Below, in pieces: positions 24,130 through 36,324 of a stretch of 64,000 nucleotides of DNA. How positions within the stretch are numbered: the stretch's first letter is position 1; the number at the start of each line of letters is the position of its first letter. Both the position numbers and the translations under genes were made by a program. The notes beneath the pieces are model-generated. The model was given only the letters and a program-made list of their open reading frames with translations. It was not told where the DNA came from and did no database searches. Source of the DNA: Monodelphis domestica (lineage: Eukaryota > Chordata > Mammalia > Didelphimorphia > Didelphidae); the NCBI RefSeq assembly GCF_027887165.1, contig NC_077230.1, positions 339,708,322-339,772,321 on the forward strand, read 5' to 3'.

Positions 24130-25163
24130 GAAAATGTAATGTGGGTGACATCCACTGGAAAGTCAATCTTACCCAAAGATTTTTACAACCATATATGCTA
24201 GGCTATCCATAAGGAAGGACATTTTAGAACTCAGGCTATTATTGATACAGTAAAGAGAGCATGGATTGCCCCAGGGATTATGATCCTTGCAAATAGAGTC
24301 TGAACATGCTATTCTATCAGTCAAAGGTTCAATCAGAATGTATTTCAGAAAAAAAAGTCTAGGTGGGAGACCTTTGGCATATAGCCCTTTTGAAAATTTG
24401 CAGATAGATTACATTAGTGTACCAAAAGCAGGGAAATTCAAGTTTTGCTTAGTTTTGGTGGATAAGTTGATGAGATGTCCAGAAGTATTTCCATCTGCTA
24501 CAAATACATCAGCATTTTTAGTTAAAATCTTGCTAAGGGAGATTATTCCCAGATTTGGAATTCTGATTACGATAGATTCGGACAAAGGGAGTCATTGTAT
24601 AAACCAGATTCTGAAACAGGTGTATGAAAATTTACAGCAAAACATCATGTACCAGATTATCCAAAAAGTTCAGGACAAGTAGAACATCTGAACAGGGAGA
24701 TCAAAATGATGGTGGGGAAACTTTTTACTGAGACACATCTTAAATGGTCAGCAATTCTCCCAATAGCAATGTTCTATCTGCGAACTAGACCTTGTGTTGA
24801 TTTACATATCTCATCATATGATAACTCTATGGGCATGCACCATTGCAAGCCAAAACTTACAAGATCGCTTTTGTGTCAGTGTTAGGAGAGGATACACAAA
24901 TTGTTTCATATATCATTGCATTGCAATAAAAACTGAAAGAACTACATGACATGGGGGTTTTGATCCAGAATGGTCCTCTCGACTACTCACTACATGATAT
25001 GAAGCCAGGTGATTCAGTATACATCAAAAACTTTAACAAAACATCTGCCACACAGACAACTTGGAATGGTACTTATATAGTTGCTTTAACATCACCTTCA
25101 GCAAGAAAAGTTCTAGGAAAAGATTTGTGGTTTGTTACAGACAAAAGAGTAGTTGCCATAAAC
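24130..25163 (+). pseudogene. ERV integrase remnant
   Basis: Zinc-binding N-terminal sequence is recognisable in broken frames at 24180-24300. The catalytic core at 24370-24710 has LQIDYIS, TIDSDKG and, after a shift, SSGQVEHLN, the three acidic positions of a DDE core. The C-terminal domain at 24951-25160 (KPGDSVYIKNFN, WNGTYIVALTSPSA) is truncated by the antisense LTR at 25164, and its frame runs into the LTR. Confidence 0.83.
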
Positions 25164-25985
25164 TGTGACCACGAAAATATGGGTTTCAAGACTGTAAAGA
25201 TAAATTTTAATGTCTTGATTTAAACAAAAAATAAGTGGTCGCCATGGGAAAAATTCCCAAATATGAAATACCCAAGTCAGCTAGCTTTTATGGAGATTTA
25301 ATTAATACAAATGAAGGAATTAAGGAAAGGGAGAGAGAGACAGAGTAAGAGGAAATAATAGGAAAAGGCTAGGGCCTAGACCGATCTCTTTAAGAGAGAA
25401 ATTAAGTTAGTCTTTAATCACTCACCACAAGATCTTTCCAAGCAAAACTCTAGTGTTCAGAGAGACCCTCCAGTTCAGCTTCCTAAGCTGAATTATTCTT
25501 AACTCCCATGAACTGGTTCAGACAGCTCTTTTTAAAGAGGATTTTCTCCTATGTCACCTCCCCTAAGTTTTCACGTCTACCAATCACAGTAGATGTTTTC
25601 CAAAGGACTGACCATTCTTAATTCACATCTTGTTATCACCTTCTCTGGATAGCCTAAAACTTCTGAGTAATTCACATCTCTTTGCTAAGCTTGCCCTTTT
25701 AGTGATTAATTTAACCTTCATAGGTACTTAGTCCTCTTTTGTATTAGATCTAAAAAACAGATCTAGCTTAAGGGCTTTTGCCTCACTATAAGTATGAGTT
25801 AAGTACTTTTTCATTGTTCAGTAAGGAGTTTACAACTTTATCTTCCCCTTAAGGTATGACTAAATATGGGTGGAGTAAGGTTAAAGTTCCCAATACATTC
25901 CTGATCAAGTACCTACATTGTTTAAATGGGGCATAGCCTTAACCAAATGTTCTAAGGTAGAGTCTGAGAAATTTTAAGATTCACA
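25164..25985 (-). mobile_element. Antisense ERV LTR (family A) at the end of pol
   Basis: Reverse-complemented, it starts TGTGAATCTTAAAATTTC, has 'ggggaagataaagttgtaaac' and 'attggtagacgtgaa', and ends 'cgtggtcaca'. It matches the outer LTR at 10576-12509 in order. The flanks aaac (left) and ggtt (right) do not match, unlike the other copies, so it may have suffered recombination or flank loss. Confidence 0.82.
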
Positions 25986-27611
25986 GGTTCCATTGCTCAC
26001 ACATTAAATTAGCTCATAGGGAAGAAGAAATAGTTCCTGTAGAAGAAGAAGAAGGAGAAGAAAGGATAGCAAACAGAAATATAGGAGAGAGCTGAGAGAT
26101 TCCATCAGTCAAAAGAGTCTGCAGTCAGAAAGTTCATAAAGGAGGGGACGATTCCAGAGGAAGAAGATATTAAAGGAGAAGATGATTGAAGAAAGTCAGA
26201 CTGCAGAACAGAGCGGATAGCAACAAATAGACATGATAGTAACAGAGACATTCCATAAGAATCTAGCATAGAAGAGAAACACATGGATGATGGACATATA
26301 ACTGTGAGATTCTGCATCATTTTAACATAGCACATTTCCACTTTAGAGACATCCAACACTACATAAATACTACCAAGAAGTATGAAGATAGACAACAGAC
26401 AACATGAGGAGAATCTGAAGATTTGGTTAGTATGGTTGCATGCAACATGCATATACATTAGGATAGATACATTCATCACAAACTGTTATAAGATCTGTTA
26501 TAATAAGTAAAGATAATAATAAGAACTGTTATAATAAGTAAAATTATCTATATAGATAAGTGGATATATTATGAATTACTTAGAATAACACTATAATATC
26601 TATGTACTTTAGTTTCAATAAATGTGAAGTGTGTGGCATTCTGTTCAGGTAACATTCAAGAACATATAGATCTATATGAAGATTTGTTTTTTAGTATTCT
26701 CAAAGGGTGAAAATTGTCATGATATATGTAAATATTCATGTACATGCATGTAAATGACCTGTAACATAGTGAGTGTATATACATGTATATACATGTGTGT
26801 ATTCTGTATATTTCTGTATATCTTGTATATTTGATTGTGAATAGTTGCAGTAGAGTAAGAATTTATTTTTTAATTTGCACATATGCATATTTGTATAAAG
26901 ATATTCTTGTACATATATGTATAGATTTTGTAACTAGATGTACAGTTACAATGTTGCAAATGTTAGATTTCTTGGGATAGGATACTCAGTTTTCAAGTTC
27001 TATGTAGACAAGTTTCGTTGTCTGTAATAGAATCAGGATTCTAGTTTTAAAAAGTTTTGTTTTGAATTGTTCAATTAAGATTTTTAAGTGCACTTTGCAT
27101 GTTTCTTTTTTAGACAGATTTTGTTTCTAAAAGCATGTGCTACATTGTGTTTTGTGTAATTTTTCTCTTTTCAAGCTTTGTTACATTGTTATTATATTTT
27201 TAGATAAGTTTAGTTTTTATGTATTAGCTTAGCATTATAGTTTATTCTTTTAACAACTGGTTTTAGAAATGTTTTTGTATTTTGTATTTTTTAATTTTTA
27301 TTGCATTCTTTTATAGTCTACATTTTGCATTTGTATTTTTTATTTTATTACTGGTTTTGTTTTTGCAAATGTTTGCATTTTGATCTATGTAATTGCTTAT
27401 TATAATTCCCTTTCATTTCTTTCCCTGGTTGAATTCCCTAGTGTCGGGTACTAATAAGTTGTAAGATGTAGATAATATTAGGTTAAAGACTGTTTGTTAT
27501 TTTGGGTAAGTATAATAGAGTAGGTTTGCAGTAAAGGGGAATTTAGGTTTTGTTGATGAGCAAATGCCAAATCTTTTTTCCCAAAAGTTTTGACTTGCTC
27601 AGAGGGCAGAA
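25986..27611 (+). other. ERV 3' internal region without recognisable env
   Basis: The stretch lies between the antisense LTR and the right-hand LTR-like repeat. It is AT-rich, with A/G-rich then T/G-rich parts and short TATACATG-type repeats near 26770. I find no envelope open frame or fusion-peptide-like segment. 'agagggcagaa' at 27601-27611 could be a polypurine tract. Confidence 0.45.
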
Positions 27612-28380
27612 TGTTAGAGGGAAATTACAGGGATAGAAATAAACTAAGTATATCGAGAGGTTGGTTTGCAGAAGTTGGTCTGACCACATGCTAGGAACTC
27701 TGAGACAGGAGATTCTAGAGTCTAGAAGGCAGATTTGAAGGAGCACTGACCAGCTGCTTCCTGTCTTGGAGCTGGGAGGAGAGAGAGGGAAGCCAAGCTC
27801 TGTAGATCTTGGATACCAAGTTTAGCAGTGAGAGAAGGGAAACCTTTGGACTTTTCTTGGGAGTACCTTTACTCACAAGAAGGAAGACATCTAATAAGAT
27901 CTTGTGTAATATCAAAACCTGATAGAGAACTTCATTGTCAAGAGGCAGTTGGTGGTGTGAGGCCTGAGGACAACCTCAGGGCCTGGCCCAGCTGGATGAA
28001 TTCAAACATCTAGAGTTCATTCCTGTTTCATCTTGGAGAACTGTTATCTCTGGAGAAACCTCTCATCTCTTGAGGGTGTAAACTCTTATTAAAGGATTCA
28101 CAAGTTTCTGACTTATTGAGTTGAAAGGGTAGAGCTCTCTAAGTGGCTTGGGAACTCCCCCACCTAGTGCCAAGTAGGAGTGTCCAAGCTTTGGTTGATT
28201 GAGTCAAAGATAGACAAGGGGAAAGTCAATCTCATCTTCACAGCGGAAAGGATCCTGAAACCTAAAGCAGAATGGCAGGTGAAGGTTGGGTGCCTGGGAC
28301 TGCTGATAATCTGAAGCAGTTTATTTAACTGTTTTGTAACTCTGTGTTGTGTGTGCACACAAGGTGTGGTGTGGTGATTG
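27612..28380 (+). mobile_element. 3' LTR-like copy of the ERV
   Basis: It starts TGTTAGAGGG and matches the left LTR through about 28060, including 'ctttactcacaagaaggaag' and 'ggtggtgtgaggcctgagg'. Beyond 28060 the sequence differs from the left LTR. The right end is not determined; a T-rich part with 'ttatttaactgttttgtaactctg' near 28320 could be R/U5. Confidence 0.6.
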
Positions 28381-30270
28381 GGAAAGAAACTTCTATGTGA
28401 TTGATGAGTTAACTCTGTCTCTCTCCCCTACATTCTAGAACATGGGGGAGATTTGGAAGATAGGTGAGTTAGTTAAGTGATTCAAAGACACTTCTGGGTT
28501 AATTTGAGTTTCTTAAACTCTAAGGTAGCTTAACAAAGTGAAAAGGGGTTATTCATTAGGTTTTGCCCCCCAATAATGGGAAAGACAGAGGCAGATATAA
28601 AGGTCTATTGGACACATTTTCCCCTTTCTCCTCTGCTGGCTACAGAGAGGGAAGGTGGAAAGGGCAGAAAGTGATGTTTGATCTCTCAACTGGATTTCCT
28701 AAACGGTTTCTGTTTTGAAGTTAGAATATGTGTATATGTTGTTTTGAAAAAAAATCCTAATTCTGAAATGTGCTCTTAGAATTGAGTAAAATTAATATAA
28801 CGTTGATTCAGTTTTGAAAATTGTCTATCAGGTTTTATAAGATTACAGAAGACTTTTATTAGGTACCCATCTAACAGCTGGAAAGCAAGTAGAAGGTGAG
28901 AGGAATGTTGGATTAGAATATGAAAGATAGAGGTTGTTAAAGGGATTTTAATCAGAGTATGGGATTTTTCAGTAAAGCCCACTGGAAGGAACAATTATTT
29001 AAAGTTTTACTTATGTAGTATATGTGAGGAGCAGAAGTAGGGGGAAAAAAGGAAGTTCTATTCTGCTTTGAGCAGAGAGAGACCTTGAAGGCAAAAAGAG
29101 TGAATGTTTTGAGATTAGCAAATTGAAGCAATTCTATAATTGTTTTCACTGGAATTCAAGAACTATCTCATTTCCCCACTACAAAAAGAAGGGGCAAGAC
29201 TCATGCCCTGAGTACTCTTAAAAAAGTAAATTGTAATAGGTGGAGATAAAATCTTTTCAGTTAGATCTATTATAAGGTAATAAAGTTATAAAATAGTCTG
29301 TAAGGACTAGAATAATGGAAGAAAGCATAAACAAAATACAGAATTGGTATTTACTGTATGGGAAAGTTAAAGAGAAAAACATTTCATCTGTAAACTTGTA
29401 AGGCTTTAAGAAGTCATTAGAGTAGACCAAGTGAGTAAGACAAAAATCTTGTTTGGGTTATGGAATTTCAGGTTAATGAAATTGGATTATTGAAAAGGTG
29501 AACTTCTCTGAGCTGCAATGGGTAAAGATTTTCTATTTAAGGTAAAAGACTCTTGGGATCTCAACTGCTATTAATGTGAGTTTGGAATTCAAGTATGGCT
29601 ATTTGATGATTGATCCACACCATTCAAGAAGAGAACTACAAGAGGACAATTAATAGTCCTTATCCTTCTGACTTGGTAAGGCCTAGTGGATTTTGATGAT
29701 CCTTGAGTGAAATAATTATGGCATTAGCCTTTGATAGCTCTGGTCTGCACATGAAGTAAGACAGGGTTAAGTCATTCTGTGTCCTCTTAAGGCATAGACT
29801 TAAAGGAACCAGTGAGGACAGTTATAATCTTTTCCCTTTTATGACAAATTGCTATAAACAGCACATGAATGCAAATTGTATTATGAAAGTTTCTATTTCC
29901 CAAACAACCAAGTAAATTTGTAGTTGAAGGTTAAAATTTATCAAGTGCTAGCTAAGCAAGGTTTTTGTAAATCAATGATTTGTATCCCTTGTCAAGGTTC
30001 TGTAGAAAACAGTTATAAAAGGGGACCTCCAGTTTTAATTGGCCATAATTTGGAGCTTGAATCTTAGGCTCAGAATTATGGCCCAAGAATTTCTGTATCT
30101 CTTTCAGAACCTGGGTAGAGAAATCTATTTGTTACTTATGTGTTCATAAATGTTGTCGAAAATATGCCTTTATATGGCAAATATGACTTTAGCAGGAATT
30201 TCTCAAAGATCTCTATAAGCAACTTGGAGCAGAGGTAACAAGTTCCTGAGAAGGCCCATTCCTGACTACC
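28381..30270. other. Unclassified sequence right of the ERV
   Basis: The stretch has no open frame with a recognised motif and no family I can name. Short peptides in broken frames near 29960-30060 have cysteine-containing patterns, but they are too weak to assign to a retroviral integrase. It may be a remnant of another ERV or unique intron. Confidence 0.35.
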
Positions 30271-30434
30271 AAATGATAATTTCTGAAGATGAAGTTTGTT
30301 GGCTATGGGAATGTTACCCAAGTGCAAGGAAGTCTAATGTTTAATCAATTGTCATTAATAGCTATTGTACTGATTTACTCTGTCTCTGTCAGGAACTTTG
30401 TTGGTAATATGTAGATAATTATTACATACAAAAT
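30271..30434 (+). repeat. 164-bp direct repeat, copy 1
   Basis: The block 'aaatgataatttctgaagatg...attacatacaaaat' recurs at 31309-31472 with one visible difference (attacataca versus attacatata). The copies start 1038 bp apart. Confidence 0.97.
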
Positions 30435-31308
30435 TGTAAGAGCAGCATGCAAAGGTAAGGATGGAACCTTGGAAGAAGACATGGTTGAGGGACAAAAACC
30501 ATTGGAAGAGGAGGACTATGGGAAACGAATGGTGACCTGGGAGAGTTCCCAGTGGAAGTCAGGATTTTTGAGATTTGATTTTGAGGTGAGAGGGAGTCTT
30601 ACCTTGGTGATCAGTCAAGAGCCAGCTGAAAGATATCTAAGAGAAATAGCCCTATTTCTTTCTCAAGATGAGTTTTACTGTAATCTGATATCTCTAGTAA
30701 CATCTGCAGAGAGATACCTGTGGGGGCTTCGGACACATGGCAGTGCAGCTGCCCCCCACCCCAGTCTAACAACACCTGCAATACTCTTCCTTAATCCCTA
30801 ATATTTTAATTTAGCTTGATAGTTGCAAGGTGAGAATTTCTGATTTGCTCTGAAACTGTCAGAAAGAAGGACCTCATTTGGGGACAGAGATAGGGACACG
30901 GCTACCTCAAACTGACCCCCCATTTCCAGTCATCTTGTGTTTATTAAATCTATCATAACCGCAGTCAGATTGTAAGGAAAGGATTTATACAAAGGAGCTT
31001 TGAGGGAGCCACTCACTGAGGTTACTGATCAGCCAGTGTTAAGTGCTGGTCAAAACACCTCCCCCGCTGAGTCAGCGGACAAAGGGGAAGCTTGTCTTTT
31101 TGGGCGATTGGTGCTCAGGGGGTACCCCCTCCATCATTCAATAGGGGAGACCTCCATTCAACTCACCAACACCAATAGGGATCCTCAGTTTCTCGAATTA
31201 TTCCCATTGTTATCATTCCACCAAGTCTCCTACCTTTCCACACTTATCTGTCCACAAGTAGTAGCTTCCTCAAGACCAATTAACACCATCAGCCAAATTA
31301 TCATAATC
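30435..31308. other. 874-bp segment between the two direct repeats
   Basis: The stretch has no recognised family. One frame, 30469-30801, is open for 110 codons, but it shows no recognisable domain and its ATG has no supporting context. A 'gtcaaaacacctcccccgctgagtcagcgg' part is GC-richer than the surroundings. Confidence 0.4.
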
Positions 31309-31472
31309 AAATGATAATTTCTGAAGATGAAGTTTGTTGGCTATGGGAATGTTACCCAAGTGCAAGGAAGTCTAATGTTTAATCAATTGTCATTAATAGC
31401 TATTGTACTGATTTACTCTGTCTCTGTCAGGAACTTTGTTGGTAATATGTAGATAATTATTACATATAAAAT
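31309..31472 (+). repeat. 164-bp direct repeat, copy 2
   Basis: Same orientation as copy 1 at 30271-30434, about 163/164 identical by reading. The sequences outside the block do not match, so the repeat has sharp borders. Confidence 0.97.
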
Positions 31473-32139
31473 ACATGATAATGGGAAAGTGATAAAGGAG
31501 ATTACCAAAGGTATTTGTATAACAACCCAGGATATCGAGATTTTGAGAGAGAAACTGAGGCAAGAGAGAATAACACATCTCTGAAATAAGAAAAGAGGAG
31601 TCTGACTGATATGGAATTAAGTGTGTGATTCTCAAAGTAAAATATTTGTTTTACCATTCCCCCAACAATGTTCTCAGGGCAGAGGCACTTCAGTTGAGAA
31701 GGGGATGTGAGGGGCTGAATTGTTACCTCTTGTTGACTGTTTATCTAAAAAGTCCCAGGACAAGTCTGGAAGGAGGTGATTGATAGCAGGACACGCCTGG
31801 GAAAGTACAGAAGGCTTCAGATTCAAGGGTGATGGCATAGCTCACTTTTTTTTTTTAATCTCTGAGAGTGTTGGAGGCAGTAACTCTCTTATTTTACATA
31901 TTTTAATTTACTGTTCTAAGAACCTAGCTCACATGCTCAAGATTGTGTGTCACAGACAGACCCCACAAGAGAAGAGGGCTGGATAGAAAAGGGAGGGGAG
32001 ACTGGTGTCAGGAATACTATAAAAAGTCTGTTCTTACTCTCAGGTATTTGCATTTTGTCATTAGGGCATTTTCCTCCTTTCATGAAAGGAATAAAAATTG
32101 CTTCCTCTTTCAAAACTGTTTTCTTTTCATACATGGGAA
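31473..32139. other. Unclassified intronic sequence
   Basis: No exon or repeat is confidently recognised. Several overlapping open frames at 31937-32266 on both strands are short and motif-free. 'ctataaaaagtctg' near 32018 could be a TATA-like element of an LTR. Confidence 0.3.
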
Positions 32140-32797
32140 TTTTGGGGTTGTTCTAATTTTATCCTACTCAATATTTTGTAGGTATTCTTTTAAATTGTCA
32201 AATCTGTTAGCACTTAATTGGGCAAAACGGTTTCTAATAATTTCATTTTCTTATTTAATTTTGTGATTTCTCTTTATTCATCTTTGATAAGTCATTTGTC
32301 TTTTTTTCTCATTTTTAATCCGAAAAAAAACCTTAGCTAATAAAAACTGACTAATAAAATTTTATAGATTATTTTTTATTTTTAACAAATCAGATTCTTA
32401 TTTTATAATCTTAAAATTTATTTGCTTTCAATTCTATTAAATCTCTTTAATTTTAAAATGTCCATTTTGGTTTTTATTGGGGTTTATTTGGCTGGTTTTC
32501 TAGATTTTTTTTCTTTTTACTATCATTGTTGACTAAACTATTTTATCTTTTTTCATTTTCTCAAATACAAAATTTGACAGCAAGACTATTTGGGTTGCAT
32601 CCCAAAAAATTTTTTATGCTGTCTTATTGTCATTTTCTTTAATGAAACTCTTCATTGCTTCAATGATTTTTCCTGTTACTCATGAATCCTTTTCCAATTA
32701 ATTTGTAATTCTTCCTTAAAAGATCCTTTATCAAACATAATTTTCATTTGATTGTGGTCAATAAAAGATTTTCTCTATGAGGCTTTTGAGGCCTAAT

Positions 32798-33017
32798 GCA
32801 CATTCTCAAACCTTTTGGTTTCAAGGAACTCTTTGTAAACTTAAAAATTATTGTACTGTGCACCCAAAGGTTTTGATAATGTGGAAAAATCTATTTTATA
32901 GTATTAGAAGTTAAAATATCCTAGTATTATTTTGAAAATATTTTTTACCTTCTGTGGATCCCCTGAAAAAAGTCCTAGAGAATCCAAGGTGTCAGCACAT
33001 CATACTTTAAGAAGTAC
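32798..33017 (+). mobile_element. hAT-Charlie-type MITE (old)
   Basis: The left end reads 'attctcaaaccttttggtttcaagg' and the right end 'catcatactttaagaagtact'. The body has 'aaaaattattgtactgtgcaccc'. It resembles the 37000 and 56810 copies, a family of non-autonomous hAT elements. Confidence 0.5.
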
Positions 33018-33019
33018 TG

Positions 33020-33880
33020 CTAATGGTCAAGGATATGAATAAGCAATTTTCAGATAAAGAAATCAAAACTATCAATAATTATGAGAAAAATATTCTAAAT
33101 CCCTATTGATTAGAGAAATGCAAATAGAAACTACTCTGAGGTATTACCTTACACGTAGGAGATTGGTCAATATGGCAGCAAAGTGATAGATGTTGGAGGG
33201 AATATGGAATGGCAAAATTGGGACACTAATGCGTTCTTGATGAAGTTGTGAACTGACTCAACCATTCTGAAGGGCAATTTGGAACTATGCTCAAAGATCT
33301 ATTAAACAGTGCATAATCTTTGATCCAGTAATACCAGTACTAGATCTGAATTCCAAAGAAATTTTAAAAGGGTTAAGAATCTTATACAAAAATATTTATA
33401 GTTGCTCTTTCCATGGTGGCAATGATTTGGAAATTAAGGGAATGTCCACCAATTGGGGAATAGCTGAACAAACTGTGGTATATGATGACGATGGAATACT
33501 ATTGTGCTATAAGGAATGATGACTTCAGAAAGAGTTGGAAAGACCTACATGAACTGATGCAGAGTGAACTAGGAAAAACCAGGAGAATATTGTACACAGT
33601 AATAGCAATTGTGGAATGATCAACTGTGATAGACTTAGCTACTTTCAACAATACAATGATACAGGACAATTCTGAGGAACTTCTGACAAAGAATGCTGTC
33701 TCCCTGCAGAGAAAGAACCATTGGGATGCAGATCAAAACGTGGGATTTTTCACTTGTTTATTTGAGTTTTTGATTTAAGGTTTTGGTTTTATATGATTAT
33801 TCTCTTACAAAAATGAACAATATAGAATTATGTTTTGCATGAAAATGCACATATAACCCAGACGGAATTGCTTACCAGCT
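33020..33880 (+). mobile_element. 5'-truncated L1 3' end
   Basis: It carries 'gaggtattaccttacacgtagg', 'caaccattctgaagggcaatttgg' and 'tgatgcagagtgaact', then the 3'UTR 'cccagacggaattgcttacc'. It is older than the copy at 15543 by the density of differences. Confidence 0.75.
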
Positions 33881-33924
33881 CTGGGAACAGGGAGGAAAGG
33901 GAGAGAAGAGAAAAAAAGAGTACT

Positions 33925-34105
33925 GTTGAGCCAGACCCAAAGATTCAGGTGATCTTGGGTTTAAATCTGGTCTGAGATACTTCCTAGCTGTGTGACCCTG
34001 GGCAAGTCCCTTAACTCCCCATTGCCTGGCCTTTAATACTCTTCTGCCTTGGAACCAATACATAGTATTATTGACTCTGAGATGGAAAGGAAGGGTTAAA
34101 AAGAA
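33925..34105 (+). mobile_element. CORE-SINE
   Basis: The CORE 'agctgtgtgaccctgggcaa', 'cccattgcctggcc' and 'tctgccttggaaccaata' are followed by an A-rich end. The tRNA-like head is degraded. Confidence 0.8.
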
Positions 34106-34801
34106 AAAAGAAAAGAACTACTGGCTAAATACACAGTTTTTGTAAAGATGCCACAATATCCAAGATATATGCATATTCCTTTCTAATCCTTCTTCATAAA
34201 TCACTAGAGATTTATCATATCTTCTCATTATTCTAAATTTCTATGCAGTTCCTTAATTTCTTTTGTTTTTATTAAGTACATATGAAAAAAGTTTTAAAAA
34301 GGTCTATTGGAGTCTCCAACTCTTATAGTTAATATGTATTTTCCCTTGTAAAGTGAAATACTTTTCTTTTTAATTATTTAAATTCTATTTCATTATAGAT
34401 ATTGTCTATGGTATTTTTAAAATTAACTTAGTTACCTCTTTTACCTCTTGCTTTGTCTGAGACCATAATCACCATCCTTGTTTTTATTCATTTTGATTAA
34501 GTATAGTAAATTGTGCCTTGGATCCTTGACCATATAGAATCTTTGTCAAGTATCTTGTGAAAATTTATTTGTTTCTAATCTTATAAACAACATATTTGTT
34601 TCTAACAGCATGGGTAGAACATATTTCCTTGCATAGTAAAATATCTTATCTTTGGGATAGGCATATTCAAGGACTTTGACCTACAGCACAATATACTGAT
34701 ACATTCCAGGCATTTCTTTATCTTTAAGTTCAGAGGCTGAGCTTTTTAAGGCTATCAGGTTTGGCTCAGTTTTACAGCTACAACTTTTAGATCCCCTAGG
34801 G

Positions 34802-35015
34802 CAGTGATGGTGAACCTTTTAGAGACTGAGTGCTGAGCCTCACTCCTCTAGACTGAGTGCTGTGCCCACCCACCACCAGGGAGAAAGTACTTACATTGGG
34901 CTGCTGGGAGGGGGGGGGGGTGAAGTGAGGAATGTCCTTAGGGAGTGTAGGGAGAGAGAGGGGAGTAGCTTGAGCCCTCCTCTCCCCTCCAGCTCTGCCA
35001 CCTGTGAGCCACCTT
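34802..35015 (+). mobile_element. hAT MITE, left end preserved
   Basis: It begins CAGTGATGGTGAACCTTTTAGAGA, the same terminus as 36560 and 37245. The right terminal repeat is missing; the element trails off near 'ctctgccacctgtgagcc'. Confidence 0.6.
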
Positions 35016-35103
35016 TCTGGGAGGCTTGATTATATCAGGATTCTCCTATAAATAAGGGATTTTTAGGCAGTTGTCTTAGGTCAATGACTTGAGACAACAC
35101 CCC

Positions 35104-35199
<96 letters not shown>

Positions 35200-35260
35200 A
35201 TATTTTAAGTACTGCTTTCCCTAGTCTGGCAGGAACTAGGCATAGATCAAATTCTCACAT
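35016..35260. mobile_element. Probable LTR fragment with (TC)n
   Basis: 'tataaataagggatttttagg' resembles a core promoter and is followed by a TC run and 'gcattatattttaagtac'. The arrangement matches the TC-bearing LTRs, but I cannot fix the family or the ends. Confidence 0.35.
35107..35194 (+). repeat. (TC)n microsatellite
   Basis: About 44 uninterrupted TC units, the longest dinucleotide run in the window. Confidence 0.97.
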
Positions 35261-35339
35261 CATAAGTTCAAAATAGGTAAGTGATTTTGACATAAAATAT
35301 ATCATAAGCAAGTTAGAGGAGTCTGGAAATTCTTACCTC

Positions 35340-36310
35340 TCAGATTCATGAATAAAGGAAAATTTTTTGATTAAACAATAGATAGAGAAGACCACAGGAA
35401 AGTAAGAGAGACATTAAATTAAAAAGCTTTTGTACAAACAAAATCAATGTAGCCAAAATTAGATAAAAAGGAGGAAACTGGGGGGGAAAGGGGTTTTTAA
35501 TAGTGTTTTTCTGCTAAAAAGCTCATTTCTCAAATATATAGGCAATATGTCAAATTTATGAAAACATGAACCATTCCCCAACTGACAAATGATCAAAGCA
35601 TGTGAATGAGCAGTTTTCTGAAGAAATTAACACTACCAAAAATCATTTGAAAAAAGCTCTAATCACTAATTATTAGAGAAAGGCAAATTAAAACAATCCT
35701 GGGGTACTACTTCATTCCTTTCAGATTGGCTAACATGACAGAAAAGGAAAAGGACAAATGCTAGAGGGGATATAGATTCATTGGGAAAGTTACAAACTAG
35801 TTAACCATTCTGGAGAATGATTTTGAACTACGCCGAAAGGGCAATAAAACCATGCATACCCTTTGACTCAGCAATACTGCTACTAGGTCTATACCCCAAA
35901 GAGATCAAAGAAATGGGAAAAGGACCCATATGTACAAAAATATTTATAGTGCTCTTTTATCGATAACAAAGAATTGGAAATTGAGGGGCTGTCAATCAAT
36001 TGGAGAATAGCTGGTATGATTATGATGATATACTATTGTGCTGTAAGAAACAATGAAGGAGATAGTTTCAGAAGAACTTGATAATACTGCAAAGTTAAAT
36101 AAGCAGAACCAAGAGACTATGATATCCAATAACAGCAATATTGTAACTATGATCAATTGTGAAAGACCTAGCTATTCTTATGTATACAATGATCCATGGC
36201 AATTCTAAAGGATTCATGATGACAAATACTATCCAACTCTACAGGGAAAACTTGATGAGCTCTTAAGTACAGATTGATGCATTTTTTTCAATTTTATTTG
36301 ACATTTTTTT
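35340..36310 (+). mobile_element. L1 fragment, ORF2 3' part and 3'UTR (old)
   Basis: 'aaaagcttttgtacaaacaaaatcaatg', 'gaaccattccccaactgacaaatg', 'gattggctaacatgacag' and 'ctataccccaaagagatc' follow L1 ORF2 order. Frames are broken throughout. Confidence 0.75.
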
Positions 36311-36324
36311 GTAAAAGAAATGCA

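Larger units (their letters stand above)
32140..34700 (-). mobile_element. Old L1 dissected by later insertions
   Basis: The left part (32140-32790) matches the minus-strand L1 ORF2 middle ('ttgtcattttctttaatgaaac' compares with 5140-5165). The right part (34120-34620) matches the endonuclease region ('ttgctttgtctgagaccataatc'). The two are adjacent in L1 order, so one old copy was split by a hAT element, a plus-strand L1 and a CORE-SINE. Confidence 0.65.

Noticed and set aside
24951..25223. Apparent intact end of the integrase frame
   Set aside because: The last 20 codons are read through the antisense LTR from 25164, so the end is a chance fusion.
26105..26479. 124-codon minus-strand frame in the ERV 3' region
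   Set aside because: It is antisense to the ERV and follows A/G-rich DNA; no envelope or other motif.
29940..30060. Possible integrase-like peptide in unclassified sequence
   Set aside because: Cysteine spacing and one short phrase are suggestive, but stops follow at once and there is no second motif.
30469..30801. 110-codon open frame between the direct repeats
   Set aside because: No domain recognised. A frame of this length is expected by chance in 64 kb on six frames.
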